The position numbers and the translations under genes are program-made. Below are positions 1-5,130 of a stretch of 5,167 nt of DNA, piece after piece. Source of the stretch: an uncultured Eubacteriales bacterium (GTDB lineage Bacteria; Bacillota; Clostridia; Oscillospirales; Oscillospiraceae); NCBI GenBank assembly GCA_900551355.1, contig URVR01000124.1:1-5167 (forward strand), given 5' to 3'. Positions within the stretch are counted from its first letter, which is position 1. The number at the start of each line of letters is the position of its first letter. The notes beneath the pieces were generated by a model. That model saw only the letters and a list, made by a program, of their open reading frames with translations. It was not told the DNA's origin and searched no databases.

Positions 1-48
1 CGAGATTCCTCTACGTCTCGTGGGCTCGGAGATGTGTATAAGAGACAG
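1..48 (+). other. Untrimmed Nextera P7-side adapter with i7 index (artefact)
   Basis: These bases are library adapter, not genome. CGAGAT (1-6) is the end of the Illumina P7 oligo, TCCTCTAC (7-14) sits in the i7 index slot, GTCTCGTGGGCTCGG (15-29) is the Nextera read-2 adapter, and AGATGTGTATAAGAGACAG (30-48) is the 19-base Tn5 mosaic end. The order and spacing match the P7 Nextera primer exactly. From memory, the index corresponds to the reverse complement of N712. Genomic sequence begins at 49. Any start codon taken from this stretch (for example the ATG at 32 or 34) is artificial. Confidence 0.98.
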
Positions 49-181
49 CTCTCTGGCGGTGCTGCCGCTGGTGGCGTGGGGGTATTTTCTGGCGGTATGC
101 GAGCGGCGGCACGAGGAGGCCGCCTCCGTGCCGGAGGACGAGGGCGCGGACAGCGATGCCCAGCCCACCTCCCCTATGTAA
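49..181 (+). CDS. C-terminal fragment of a membrane protein (5' end cut by contig end)
   Basis: An open frame enters from the adapter junction (first whole codon at 50) and ends at TAA 179-181, leaving 43 genomic residues. The fragment begins with a hydrophobic stretch of about 16 residues (SLAVLPLVAWGYFLAV), which looks like the end of a last transmembrane helix. The basic CERRH follows, which favours a cytoplasmic C-terminus, and then a tail rich in Glu, Asp, Ala and Pro ending in TSPM. The codon choice is GC-rich like the neighbours, and the stop lies 8 bases before a strong hairpin with a T-run, as expected for a real gene end. The family cannot be recognised from this piece. The gene converges on the U32 gene. 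Residues read from upstream of 49 (which include MCIRDS) come from adapter and must not be counted. Confidence 0.6.
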
Positions 182-189
182 ATACGCAG

Positions 190-223
190 AAAGGACGTCT
201 GCCCGTGGGCAGACGTCCTTTTT
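190..223 (+). terminator. Rho-independent terminator between convergent genes
   Basis: Bases 190-204 and 207-221 are perfect reverse complements (15 pairs around GGACGTCTGCCC). Opening the innermost pair leaves a 14-pair stem with a four-base loop. On the + strand the stem runs into TTTTT (219-223), the classic intrinsic terminator form for the partial gene ending at 181. On the minus strand the hairpin follows the U32 stop codon (231-233) by 9 bases, but only TTT then CTGCG comes after it, so termination in that direction is probably weaker. It is best read as one hairpin shared by two convergent genes. Confidence 0.9.
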
Positions 224-230
224 ATGTACG

Positions 231-1448
231 TTATTTCCCGCTCAGCTCCACCGCGTGGCGGACGAAGCTCATGGGCGGCACCGGCCGGGGCAGCTCCATG
301 GTGAAGGTCATCTGGGGCGTTTTCGGCTCCAGCAGTACCTCCCCGTCCGCACCGCGCATGGCGGGGACGGTGATGGTGAAGGGCTTGGTGTCCGGGCCGA
401 CGATCTCCACCGTGTCGCCGGCGGCAAACTTGTTGCGCAGGCTCATGGTGGCCACGCCGTCGGGGGTGCAGTCCGTCACCACGGCGCAGATCTGCCAGTC
501 CCGCAGGTAGCGGGCGCTCTCGTAATACTGACCGGGCTGTCCGTAGAAGAAGCCGGTGGCGTAGTGGCGGTGGCTGATATGCTCCACCTCATCCCGCCAG
601 ACGGGGTCCAGCGGCTCCCCGGCGGCCGCGGCGTCCAGACAGTGGCGATAGGCGCCGGTAACGATGGCGGCGTAATACGCCGACTTGGCCCGGCCCTCGA
701 TCTTCAGACAGTCCACACCGGCGGCCATGAGATCGTCCAGATGGTCGATCATGCACATATCCCGGCTGTTCATGATATAGGTACCCTTCTCGTCCTCGAA
801 TACCGGGAAGTACTCGCCGGGGCGCTTTTCCTCCATCAGCGCGTACTGATAGCGGCAGGGCTGGGCGCACGCGCCCCGGTTGGAGTCCCGCCCCGTCATA
901 TAGTTGCTCAGAAGGCAGCGTCCCGAATAGCTGACGCACATAGCGCCATGGCAGAACGCCTCCAGCTCCAGCTCCGGCGACACGCGCTGCCGGATGGCGG
1001 CGATCTCCGCCAGACTGACCTCCCGGGCCAGCACCACCCGCGTGGCGCCCAGCTCGTACCACGCCTGGGCGCAGACGTGGTTGGCCACGGACTGCTGGGT
1101 GCTGATGTGGCGCTGACAGTGGGGCGCGTACTTCCCCGCCAGCGTGAACGCCCCCAGATCCGCCAGAATCAGGGCGTCCACCCCCGCCGCATCCAGCTTT
1201 TCCAGATGGGCGGGCAGCTGCTCCGCCTCGTCCCAGCGGGGCATGGTATTCACCGTGGCGTGTACCTTCACGCCGTGGTCGTGGGCGAAGCGCACCGCCC
1301 GGGGCAGCTCCTCGTCGGAGAAGTTGCCCGCGAAGGAGCGCATGCCGAAGGACGTACCCGCCAGATAGACGGCGTCCGCGCCGTACAAAACTGCCATTTG
1401 CAGCTTTTCCCAGTCCCCCGCCGGGGACAGCAGCTCCGGCTTCCGCAT
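231..1448 (-). CDS. trhP: U32-family protein, probable tRNA uridine hydroxylase TrhP/YrrO
   Basis: This 405-residue protein starts MRKPELLSPAGDWEKL, typical of the U32 TIM-barrel family. It carries the full U32 signature at residues 163-181 (E163, F165, G168, C171, G176, C178, S181). Further cysteines C194, C198 and C232 (in NSRDMC) fit the [4Fe-4S]-binding set known in U32 proteins; C171, C178, C194 and C232 are the likeliest ligands. A smaller C-terminal domain (about 315-400) follows the barrel, as in the longer YrrO-type members of roughly 400-450 residues. These were named peptidases, but TrhP proteins use prephenate to hydroxylate U34 of certain tRNAs. The TrhP assignment is inference from length and from sitting directly downstream of mltG, as yrrL-yrrM-yrrN-yrrO do in Bacillus. 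The start at 1446-1448 overlaps the mltG stop by one base (TGATG). No ribosome site precedes it, so translation is probably coupled to mltG. The U32 family call is near certain; the substrate is less so. Confidence 0.93.
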   Translation of the reverse strand: MRKPELLSPAGDWEKLQMAVLYGADAVYLAGTSFGMRSFAGNFSDEELPRAVRFAHDHGVKVHATVNTMPRWDEAEQLPAHLEKLDAAGVDALILADLGAFTLAGKYAPHCQRHISTQQSVANHVCAQAWYELGATRVVLAREVSLAEIAAIRQRVSPELELEAFCHGAMCVSYSGRCLLSNYMTGRDSNRGACAQPCRYQYALMEEKRPGEYFPVFEDEKGTYIMNSRDMCMIDHLDDLMAAGVDCLKIEGRAKSAYYAAIVTGAYRHCLDAAAAGEPLDPVWRDEVEHISHRHYATGFFYGQPGQYYESARYLRDWQICAVVTDCTPDGVATMSLRNKFAAGDTVEIVGPDTKPFTITVPAMRGADGEVLLEPKTPQMTFTMELPRPVPPMSFVRHAVELSGK

Positions 1449-1450
1449 CA
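1446..1450 (-). promoter_or_regulatory. TGATG stop/start overlap coupling mltG to the U32 gene
   Basis: On the minus strand the TGA of mltG (1450-1448) and the ATG of the U32 gene (1448-1446) share one base. The 20 bases before the ATG contain no purine-rich Shine-Dalgarno sequence; the nearest run reads CTCCTG. This arrangement usually means termination followed by re-initiation by the same ribosome. Confidence 0.75.
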
Positions 1451-2626
1451 GGAGTAGATGGGCTGGTACTCCGCGCTGTTGACGAAGCGGAGATGCTCGT
1501 TGTAGTCGGTGAAGAAGTGGCTCTTCTTATCGGTGCCCAGCGCGAAGAAGTAATACTCCGTATCGGCAGGATAGATGGCCGCCTTGATGGCGCTGAGACC
1601 CGGGTTGCAGATGGGGCCGGGGGTCAGGCCCTCGTGGATATAGGTGTTGTAGGGATGGTCGATGGTGGTGTCGAAGGTTTTTACGCCGTCATGCACCATG
1701 ATATAGTTGATGGAGGAGCACAGCTGCAGCAGCCGGCCGCCCTTTTCGCTGTTGGGGTTCTCCAGACGGTTGTGGATGACGGAGCTGATGTTCTTGCGCT
1801 CGGTATCGTCGCCGATGGACTCGCGCTCGATGAGGGAGGCCATGGTGATGATCTGCCGCAGGTCATAGGGGGAGTTCTTGATGTCCTGCAGCATCTGCTG
1901 GCTGATCTCATTCTTGAACATGGTCAGCATGGTATCCACCGCATACACCGCCGTCTTGTTCTTGTCGAAGGTGTAGGTGGTGGGGAACAGGAAGCCCTCC
2001 ATACGGTCGATGCTGCCCAGGGTGTCGGAGGACAGGAAGGCGTAGTTCTCAAAGTCAAAGTTGGCGCAGGCGTCCTCCAGCTCCTCCTTGGTGGCCACGC
2101 CCTTCTCCGCCAGCAGGTCGATGATCTGGCGGACGGTGTAGCCCTCGGGAATGGTGACCTGCACCAGACCCTGTGCGTCCATGGAGTCCTGCTTCCAGTC
2201 GTGCATGTTCACGATGAGGGCGCGGAAATCCATGTCGCTGTTGAGCTTATAGGTGCCCGGCTCCACATAGCGGCTGTAGTGCAGGAAGCCGCTGGCCAGC
2301 TTGAAAAAGCCCTTGGAATTCACCAGCCCCGCGTCCTTCAGCTTCGTGGCCACATCGGACAGGGTGTCCCCCTCCTCCACCACGATCTCCACCTCCACGG
2401 GCGCCTTGTTCAGCGAGCAGAGGTCGTTGACCAGCAGCCAGCCCACACCTGCCAGCAGGCAGGAGCCCAGCACCACGCACACCAGATAGATGGCCAGACC
2501 GGCCCGGCTGCGGGAGCGCTTTCTGCTGCGGCGGCGATCCTGCTGCGCGGACTCCTGACGGCGCACCTCGCCGGCGTCCCACATAGCCGTCTCGTCCTGT
2601 CTGTCGTGTCTTTCGTAATTGGACAT
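1448..2626 (-). CDS. mltG: Endolytic murein transglycosylase MltG (YceG-like)
   Basis: MltG cleaves nascent peptidoglycan strands at the outer face of the membrane and so sets glycan length. From the chosen start the protein has 392 residues: a cytoplasmic arm with a basic patch (RRRSRKRSRSR, 31-41), one transmembrane helix (about 43-66), a LysM-like segment containing EEGDTLSDVATKL (84-96), and the YceG domain. The catalytic glutamate is probably E267 in ASLIERES, matching E218 of the E. coli enzyme by motif. The C-terminal hallmark YNTYIHEGLTPGPICNPG (326-343) is present. The usual LQxDPT-like motif reads LQLCSS (300-305), so the Asp, Pro and Thr are replaced. The start at 2626 is preceded by AAAGGAG with a 5-base gap. 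The in-frame ATG at 2668 would lie inside tmk without a comparable site and is rejected. It follows tmk by 19 bases and overlaps the U32 gene by one base. Confidence 0.95.
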   Translation of the reverse strand: MSNYERHDRQDETAMWDAGEVRRQESAQQDRRRSRKRSRSRAGLAIYLVCVVLGSCLLAGVGWLLVNDLCSLNKAPVEVEIVVEEGDTLSDVATKLKDAGLVNSKGFFKLASGFLHYSRYVEPGTYKLNSDMDFRALIVNMHDWKQDSMDAQGLVQVTIPEGYTVRQIIDLLAEKGVATKEELEDACANFDFENYAFLSSDTLGSIDRMEGFLFPTTYTFDKNKTAVYAVDTMLTMFKNEISQQMLQDIKNSPYDLRQIITMASLIERESIGDDTERKNISSVIHNRLENPNSEKGGRLLQLCSSINYIMVHDGVKTFDTTIDHPYNTYIHEGLTPGPICNPGLSAIKAAIYPADTEYYFFALGTDKKSHFFTDYNEHLRFVNSAEYQPIYS

Positions 2627-2631
2627 AGTTG

Positions 2632-2638
2632 CTCCTTT
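2632..2638 (-). promoter_or_regulatory. Ribosome binding site deciding the mltG start
   Basis: AAAGGAG on the minus strand ends 5 bases before the ATG at 2626-2624. It lies in the short gap after the tmk stop (2648-2646). It supports the 392-residue MltG over the version 14 residues longer, and shows that mltG has its own initiation signal although it is co-transcribed with tmk. Confidence 0.85.
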
Positions 2639-2645
2639 CAGGCGG

Positions 2646-3314
2646 TCAGCCGATGAGATCGGCCACACACGCCATCACTTCGTTGTGTATGTCGTTGATC
2701 GAGCGGGGCGCGCCGTCCTTTGCGCAGTCGATCCGCGTCCAGCCGCAGCGCGCCACCACATGGGCGGCGTTTTCCCGGCAGCGGCGGAGGTACGCCTCGT
2801 CCTTTTCATGGATATCGGCCTTGGTATGGGTGGCGGCCTCCCGCAGGCGCATCATCTGCTCCGTGGCCTCGGTGGGCATGTCCAGATACAGCACGCGGGT
2901 CGGCTCCGGCAGGCCCAGCAGGCGGTACTCGAAATCGAACAGCCAGTCCAGAAAGGCGTCCCGCTCCTCCGGCGGCAGCTTGGCTGTCTGGTGGACGGCG
3001 TTGCTGGTGGTGTAGCGGTCGGCGATCAGCAGGCCGCCGGACTCGTAGAACGCGCCCCAGTCCTGCTTGTAGGAGGCGTAGCGGTCCACGGAGTAAAACG
3101 TGGACGCGGCGTAGGCGTTGACATCCTCCGGGTCGCTGCCGAAGGCGCCGCCCAGATACAGGCGGATCAGGGCGGAGGACTCCTCCTGATAGCGGGGGAA
3201 CTCCAGCTTGCGGAAGGGGATGCCCCGGTGCTCCAGCTCCCGGCACAGCAGTGCCGACTGGGTGGCCTTGCCGGAACCGTCCGTTCCCTCAAATACGATG
3301 AGTCTCCCCTGCAT
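2646..3314 (-). CDS. tmk: Thymidylate (dTMP) kinase
   Basis: Tmk phosphorylates dTMP to dTDP in the cytosol, an essential step of dTTP supply. The 222-residue product opens MQGRLIVFEG and has a P-loop at residues 10-19 (GTDGSGKATQ), a DRY at 77-79, and the thymidylate-kinase signature around D99-R100-Y101 followed by TTSNAVHQ. VLYLDMP (141-147) is the following core strand. A LID-like segment with HTKADIHEKD (163-172) comes next. Two departures are visible: alanine A17 follows the P-loop lysine where Ser or Thr normally helps bind Mg, and H108 replaces the usual Tyr of the signature. The length suits the family. The start at 3314 is set by GAGGAGGAG six bases upstream; an in-frame TTG at 3338 has no such support. 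It is the first gene of the tmk-mltG-U32 operon. A related deoxynucleoside or nucleotide kinase is the main alternative. Confidence 0.9.
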   Translation of the reverse strand: MQGRLIVFEGTDGSGKATQSALLCRELEHRGIPFRKLEFPRYQEESSALIRLYLGGAFGSDPEDVNAYAASTFYSVDRYASYKQDWGAFYESGGLLIADRYTTSNAVHQTAKLPPEERDAFLDWLFDFEYRLLGLPEPTRVLYLDMPTEATEQMMRLREAATHTKADIHEKDEAYLRRCRENAAHVVARCGWTRIDCAKDGAPRSINDIHNEVMACVADLIG

Positions 3315-3320
3315 ACCGTT

Positions 3321-3329
3321 CTCCTCCTC
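3321..3329 (-). promoter_or_regulatory. Strong ribosome binding site of tmk
   Basis: GAGGAGGAG on the minus strand, followed by a six-base spacer (AACGGT) and the ATG at 3314-3312. It decides this start over the in-frame TTG at 3338. The predicted leader from the promoter at 3357-3385 is only about 36 bases. Confidence 0.85.
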
Positions 3330-3356
3330 AGGACACAATGCCCCATGATGAGAGCC

Positions 3357-3385
3357 ATTGTATCACAGTTTTCCCCATTTGTCCA
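3357..3385 (-). promoter_or_regulatory. Sigma-A-type promoter of the tmk-mltG-U32 operon
   Basis: Read on the minus strand, a -35 of TGGACA (3385-3380) is followed by exactly 17 bases and a -10 of TACAAT (3362-3357). A TGA before the -10 gives an extended -10 element (TGn). The -35 matches TTGACA at five of six positions and the -10 matches TATAAT at five of six. The start point should fall near 3350. No other promoter was seen within the operon, whose inner gaps are 19 and -1 bases. Confidence 0.75.
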
Positions 3386-3411
3386 TATCATAGACAGGCC
3401 GGCGCAGCCGA

Positions 3412-3441
3412 AAGGGCCGCCCGGTACACCGGACGGCCCTT
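3412..3441 (-). terminator. Hairpin after the rarD-type gene, probable weak terminator
   Basis: Arms 3412-3425 and 3428-3441 pair over 14 positions. In minus-strand RNA the one mismatch becomes a G-U wobble, which favours that direction. The hairpin starts 5 bases after the transporter stop (3449-3447). The T-run that follows is only TTT then CGGC, so it is a poor match to the classic intrinsic form. It may work as a partial terminator or as an mRNA 3' end stabiliser, leaving some read-through into tmk possible. Confidence 0.55.
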
Positions 3442-3446
3442 GTCGC

Positions 3447-4352
3447 TTATTGTACGGCGGCTTTTTTCCGCTTTTCCTCGTAGACGGTGTTCATCACATA
3501 CAGGATGACGCCGGCCCAGATGAACAGGAAGCTCACCAGCTTCTCGTGGGTCAGGGACTCCCCCATGATGGCGCCGCAGACGATGGACAGCGACGGGCTG
3601 ATATACTGGCAGATGCCGGTGGTCATCAGCGGCAGATACCGCACACCGATGGCATAGAACACCATGGGCAGGCCGGTGACGAGGCCGCCGCCGATCATCA
3701 GCAGCTGCTTCAGGACGGTCATACTGCCCATACCGTCGTCTCCCATGCGGAACAGCAGGATAAACAGCAGTGCCACCGGCACCATCATCAATATCTCCGC
3801 CGAGGTGGAAACAATGGAGTCGATGGTCAGGCTCTTCTTGATGGCGGCATACACCGCGAACATCAGCGCCAGCGCAATGGTGACGTAGGGCACGCCGCCG
3901 AAGCCGGAGGTGCTGAGGACGATGCCCACCACCACGATGGCAATAATGATGAAGTGCCGCCAGCTCATTTTCTCCTTGAAAATGACGGCGCCCAGGGCGA
4001 ACACCACCAGCGGCTGGATGTAGTAGCCCAGGCTGCACTCCAGCACCCGGCCATTCTGGACGGCCCACAGGTACACCAGCCAGTCGCCGAACAGCAGCAC
4101 GGAGGCGGGGATCTCCCGCTTGAGCACCCGCCTGTCCCGGAACACGGCCCACAGCTGGGGCAGCTTGCCCTGTACCTTCAGGATGCACAGGCAGCATACC
4201 GCCGCCCAGGTGATGCGGCAGGCCATGAGGAAAAACGTGTCGATCTGGCCGCAGAGATTGGTGCACAGGAACCAGTACAGCGGCTGGAAGCCCCAGAACA
4301 GGAAGCACACGCCCATGGCCGGAAGGCCCTTGCGGTAATCAACGGTCTGCAT
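3447..4352 (-). CDS. rarD: EamA-family transporter, RarD type
   Basis: This is a 301-residue inner-membrane protein of the drug/metabolite transporter superfamily, with about ten hydrophobic helices (roughly 10-30, 39-60, 82-98, 103-124, 132-149, 153-171, 184-202, 214-236, 244-262 and 270-288). RarD-like marks are KGLPAMGVCFLFWGFQPLYW near the N-terminus, GYYIQPLVVFALG (109-121) followed by FKEKMS, and the second-repeat ICQYISPSLSIVCG (247-260) followed by GESLTHEK. The short basic C-terminus (EEKRKKAAVQ) fits the cytoplasmic side. Substrate is unknown: the name RarD derives from an association with chloramphenicol resistance, and export of metabolites or amino acids is equally plausible. The ATG at 4352 has GAGGG six bases upstream. 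A second ATG four bases earlier is out of frame. It is transcribed on its own from a promoter whose -10 is shared with the divergent HAD gene. Confidence 0.9.
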   Translation of the reverse strand: MQTVDYRKGLPAMGVCFLFWGFQPLYWFLCTNLCGQIDTFFLMACRITWAAVCCLCILKVQGKLPQLWAVFRDRRVLKREIPASVLLFGDWLVYLWAVQNGRVLECSLGYYIQPLVVFALGAVIFKEKMSWRHFIIIAIVVVGIVLSTSGFGGVPYVTIALALMFAVYAAIKKSLTIDSIVSTSAEILMMVPVALLFILLFRMGDDGMGSMTVLKQLLMIGGGLVTGLPMVFYAIGVRYLPLMTTGICQYISPSLSIVCGAIMGESLTHEKLVSFLFIWAGVILYVMNTVYEEKRKKAAVQ

Positions 4353-4395
4353 ACATATCCCTCGCTTTTCTGCCGGAAACCGGGCATTCCGCCCA

Positions 4396-4424
4396 TTTAC
4401 AGCGCATCAGAATTATGTTATGAT
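4396..4424 (+). promoter_or_regulatory. Promoter of the HAD gene (extended -10)
   Basis: TTTACA (4396-4401), a 17-base spacer, then TATGAT (4419-4424) with TGT directly before it, so an extended -10 (TGn) is present. Both hexamers match consensus at five of six positions. The start point should lie near 4431, giving a leader of roughly 45 bases before the ATG at 4477. Its -10 is the same DNA as the -10 of the opposing transporter promoter. Confidence 0.75.
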
Positions 4425-4448
4425 AGCACCTGAAATTTGGTTTTGCAA
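4420..4448 (-). promoter_or_regulatory. Promoter of the rarD-type gene, sharing its -10 with the HAD promoter
   Basis: On the minus strand TTGCAA (4448-4443), a 17-base spacer and TATCAT (4425-4420), with TGC just before the hexamer as an extended -10. The start point should be near 4413, giving a leader of about 60 bases before the ATG at 4352. The hexamer overlaps the + strand TATGAT at 4420-4424, so the two promoters cannot both be opened at once. Confidence 0.7.
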
Positions 4449-4464
4449 GAGATTTCCCCGGAAA

Positions 4465-4470
4465 AAGGAG
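4465..4470 (+). promoter_or_regulatory. Ribosome binding site deciding the HAD gene start
   Basis: AAGGAG lies six bases before the ATG at 4477. It selects this start over the in-frame ATG at 4420, which falls inside the promoter -10 and would not be on the transcript. Confidence 0.85.
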
Positions 4471-4476
4471 ACAAAT

Positions 4477-5103
4477 ATGCAGATATTCGACATGGATGGC
4501 ACCCTCATCGACTCCAACGGCATCTGGAAGGACGTGGACACCGCGTTTCTGGCCAAACGGGGCCTGCCGTACACAAAGGAATACTACGAGGGCGTGGCCC
4601 ACACCATTTTTCCGCTGGCGGCAAAATTCACCAAGGAATTCTGCGGTCTTCCGGAGTCGGAGGAGGACATCATGGCGGAGTGGATGGACATGGCCGGCGA
4701 CCTGTACGGTACGTCGGTGCCGGTGAAGCCGGGGGTGCGGGCCTATCTGGAGAAGCTGCGGGCCGCCGGAGAGCGGATGATCGTGGTGACCAGCGCCGTG
4801 CCGGTACACTGCCGCACCGCGCTGACGCATCTGGCGCTGATGCCGTACTTCGAGCGGGTCATCTTCGCCCAGGAGCTGCACCGAGAGAAGAAGGATCCCC
4901 AGCTGTGGTGTCTGGCGGCGGAGATGATGGACGTCAGGCCGGAGGACTGCACGCTGTACGACGATTCGGTGGAGGCCTGCCGGGGTGCCAAGGCTGCCGG
5001 GATGCGGACCGTGGGGGTGTACGATCCCTACTTCGCCGCCACGGAGCCGGAGATGCGCGCGGTGTGTGACCGGTACATCCGGTCGTTTGAAGAACTGATA
5101 TAA
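4477..5103 (+). CDS. HAD-superfamily hydrolase, subfamily IA (phosphatase or phosphomutase-like)
   Basis: The 208-residue protein has all four HAD motifs: DMDGT at residues 5-9 (nucleophile D5, acid/base D7), TS at 105-106 in IVVTSA, a lysine at 138 or 139 in EKKDPQ, and the acidic pair D162-D163 in YDDS. The region between motifs I and II (about 14-80) is helical and forms a small C1-type cap. GAKAAGMRTVGV (170-181) matches the strand and loop after motif IV in phosphoglycolate-phosphatase and beta-phosphoglucomutase relatives. It is probably a cytosolic Mg-dependent phosphatase acting on a small metabolite; the substrate cannot be read from the sequence. The first strand is short (only four residues before D5), but the ATG at 4477 has AAGGAG six bases upstream, and the upstream in-frame ATG at 4420 lies in the -10 box. 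The gene has its own promoter and is divergent from the transporter. The stop at 5101-5103 lies 15 bases from the right adapter; the C-terminus (SFEELI) looks natural. Confidence 0.9.
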   Translation: MQIFDMDGTLIDSNGIWKDVDTAFLAKRGLPYTKEYYEGVAHTIFPLAAKFTKEFCGLPESEEDIMAEWMDMAGDLYGTSVPVKPGVRAYLEKLRAAGERMIVVTSAVPVHCRTALTHLALMPYFERVIFAQELHREKKDPQLWCLAAEMMDVRPEDCTLYDDSVEACRGAKAAGMRTVGVYDPYFAATEPEMRAVCDRYIRSFEELI

Positions 5104-5130
5104 GAGACGCCCCACGGCCTGTCTCTTATA
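5099..5130. repeat. 10-base inverted repeat formed by genomic end and adapter
   Basis: TATAAGAGAC (5099-5108) and GTCTCTTATA (5121-5130) are exact reverse complements 12 bases apart. The right arm is Tn5 mosaic end from the adapter, so the pair is not a native hairpin and should not be called a terminator. The left arm includes the HAD stop codon and itself equals ten bases of the mosaic end. Confidence 0.8.

Noticed and set aside
156..1457. A 433-codon + strand open frame across the U32 gene.
   Set aside because: It is antisense to a gene with clear family motifs. Long antisense frames are common in GC-rich coding DNA, it has no ribosome site, and the translation shows no recognisable domain.
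1493..2656. A 387-codon + strand open frame antisense to mltG.
   Set aside because: Same reasoning: the composition is a shadow of the minus-strand gene, repetitive in Gly, Val, His and Leu, and it lacks a start signal.
3388..4308. A 306-codon minus-strand frame overlapping the transporter.
   Set aside because: It is in another frame of the same gene. The 3447-4352 frame has ten hydrophobic helices, family motifs and a ribosome site, while this one reads as arginine- and proline-rich shadow.
2619..4433. A 604-codon + strand open frame spanning tmk, its promoter and the transporter.
   Set aside because: It crosses two complete minus-strand genes and their intergenic region, and the translation is low complexity, rich in His, Gln and Gly, as expected of a GC-rich antisense frame.
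4373..4464. CCGGAAA at 4373-4379 and 4458-4464 and TTCCG at 4387-4391 on both sides of the divergent promoters, as possible operators.
   Set aside because: The motifs are short, not symmetrically placed around the promoters, and one lies next to the ribosome site where GGAAAAAGG is expected. Chance is sufficient without comparative data.
4353..4476. A riboswitch or structured leader in the gap between the transporter and HAD genes.
   Set aside because: The predicted leaders are about 45 and 60 bases and hold only a 5-pair hairpin (4453-4464), too short for a known riboswitch class.
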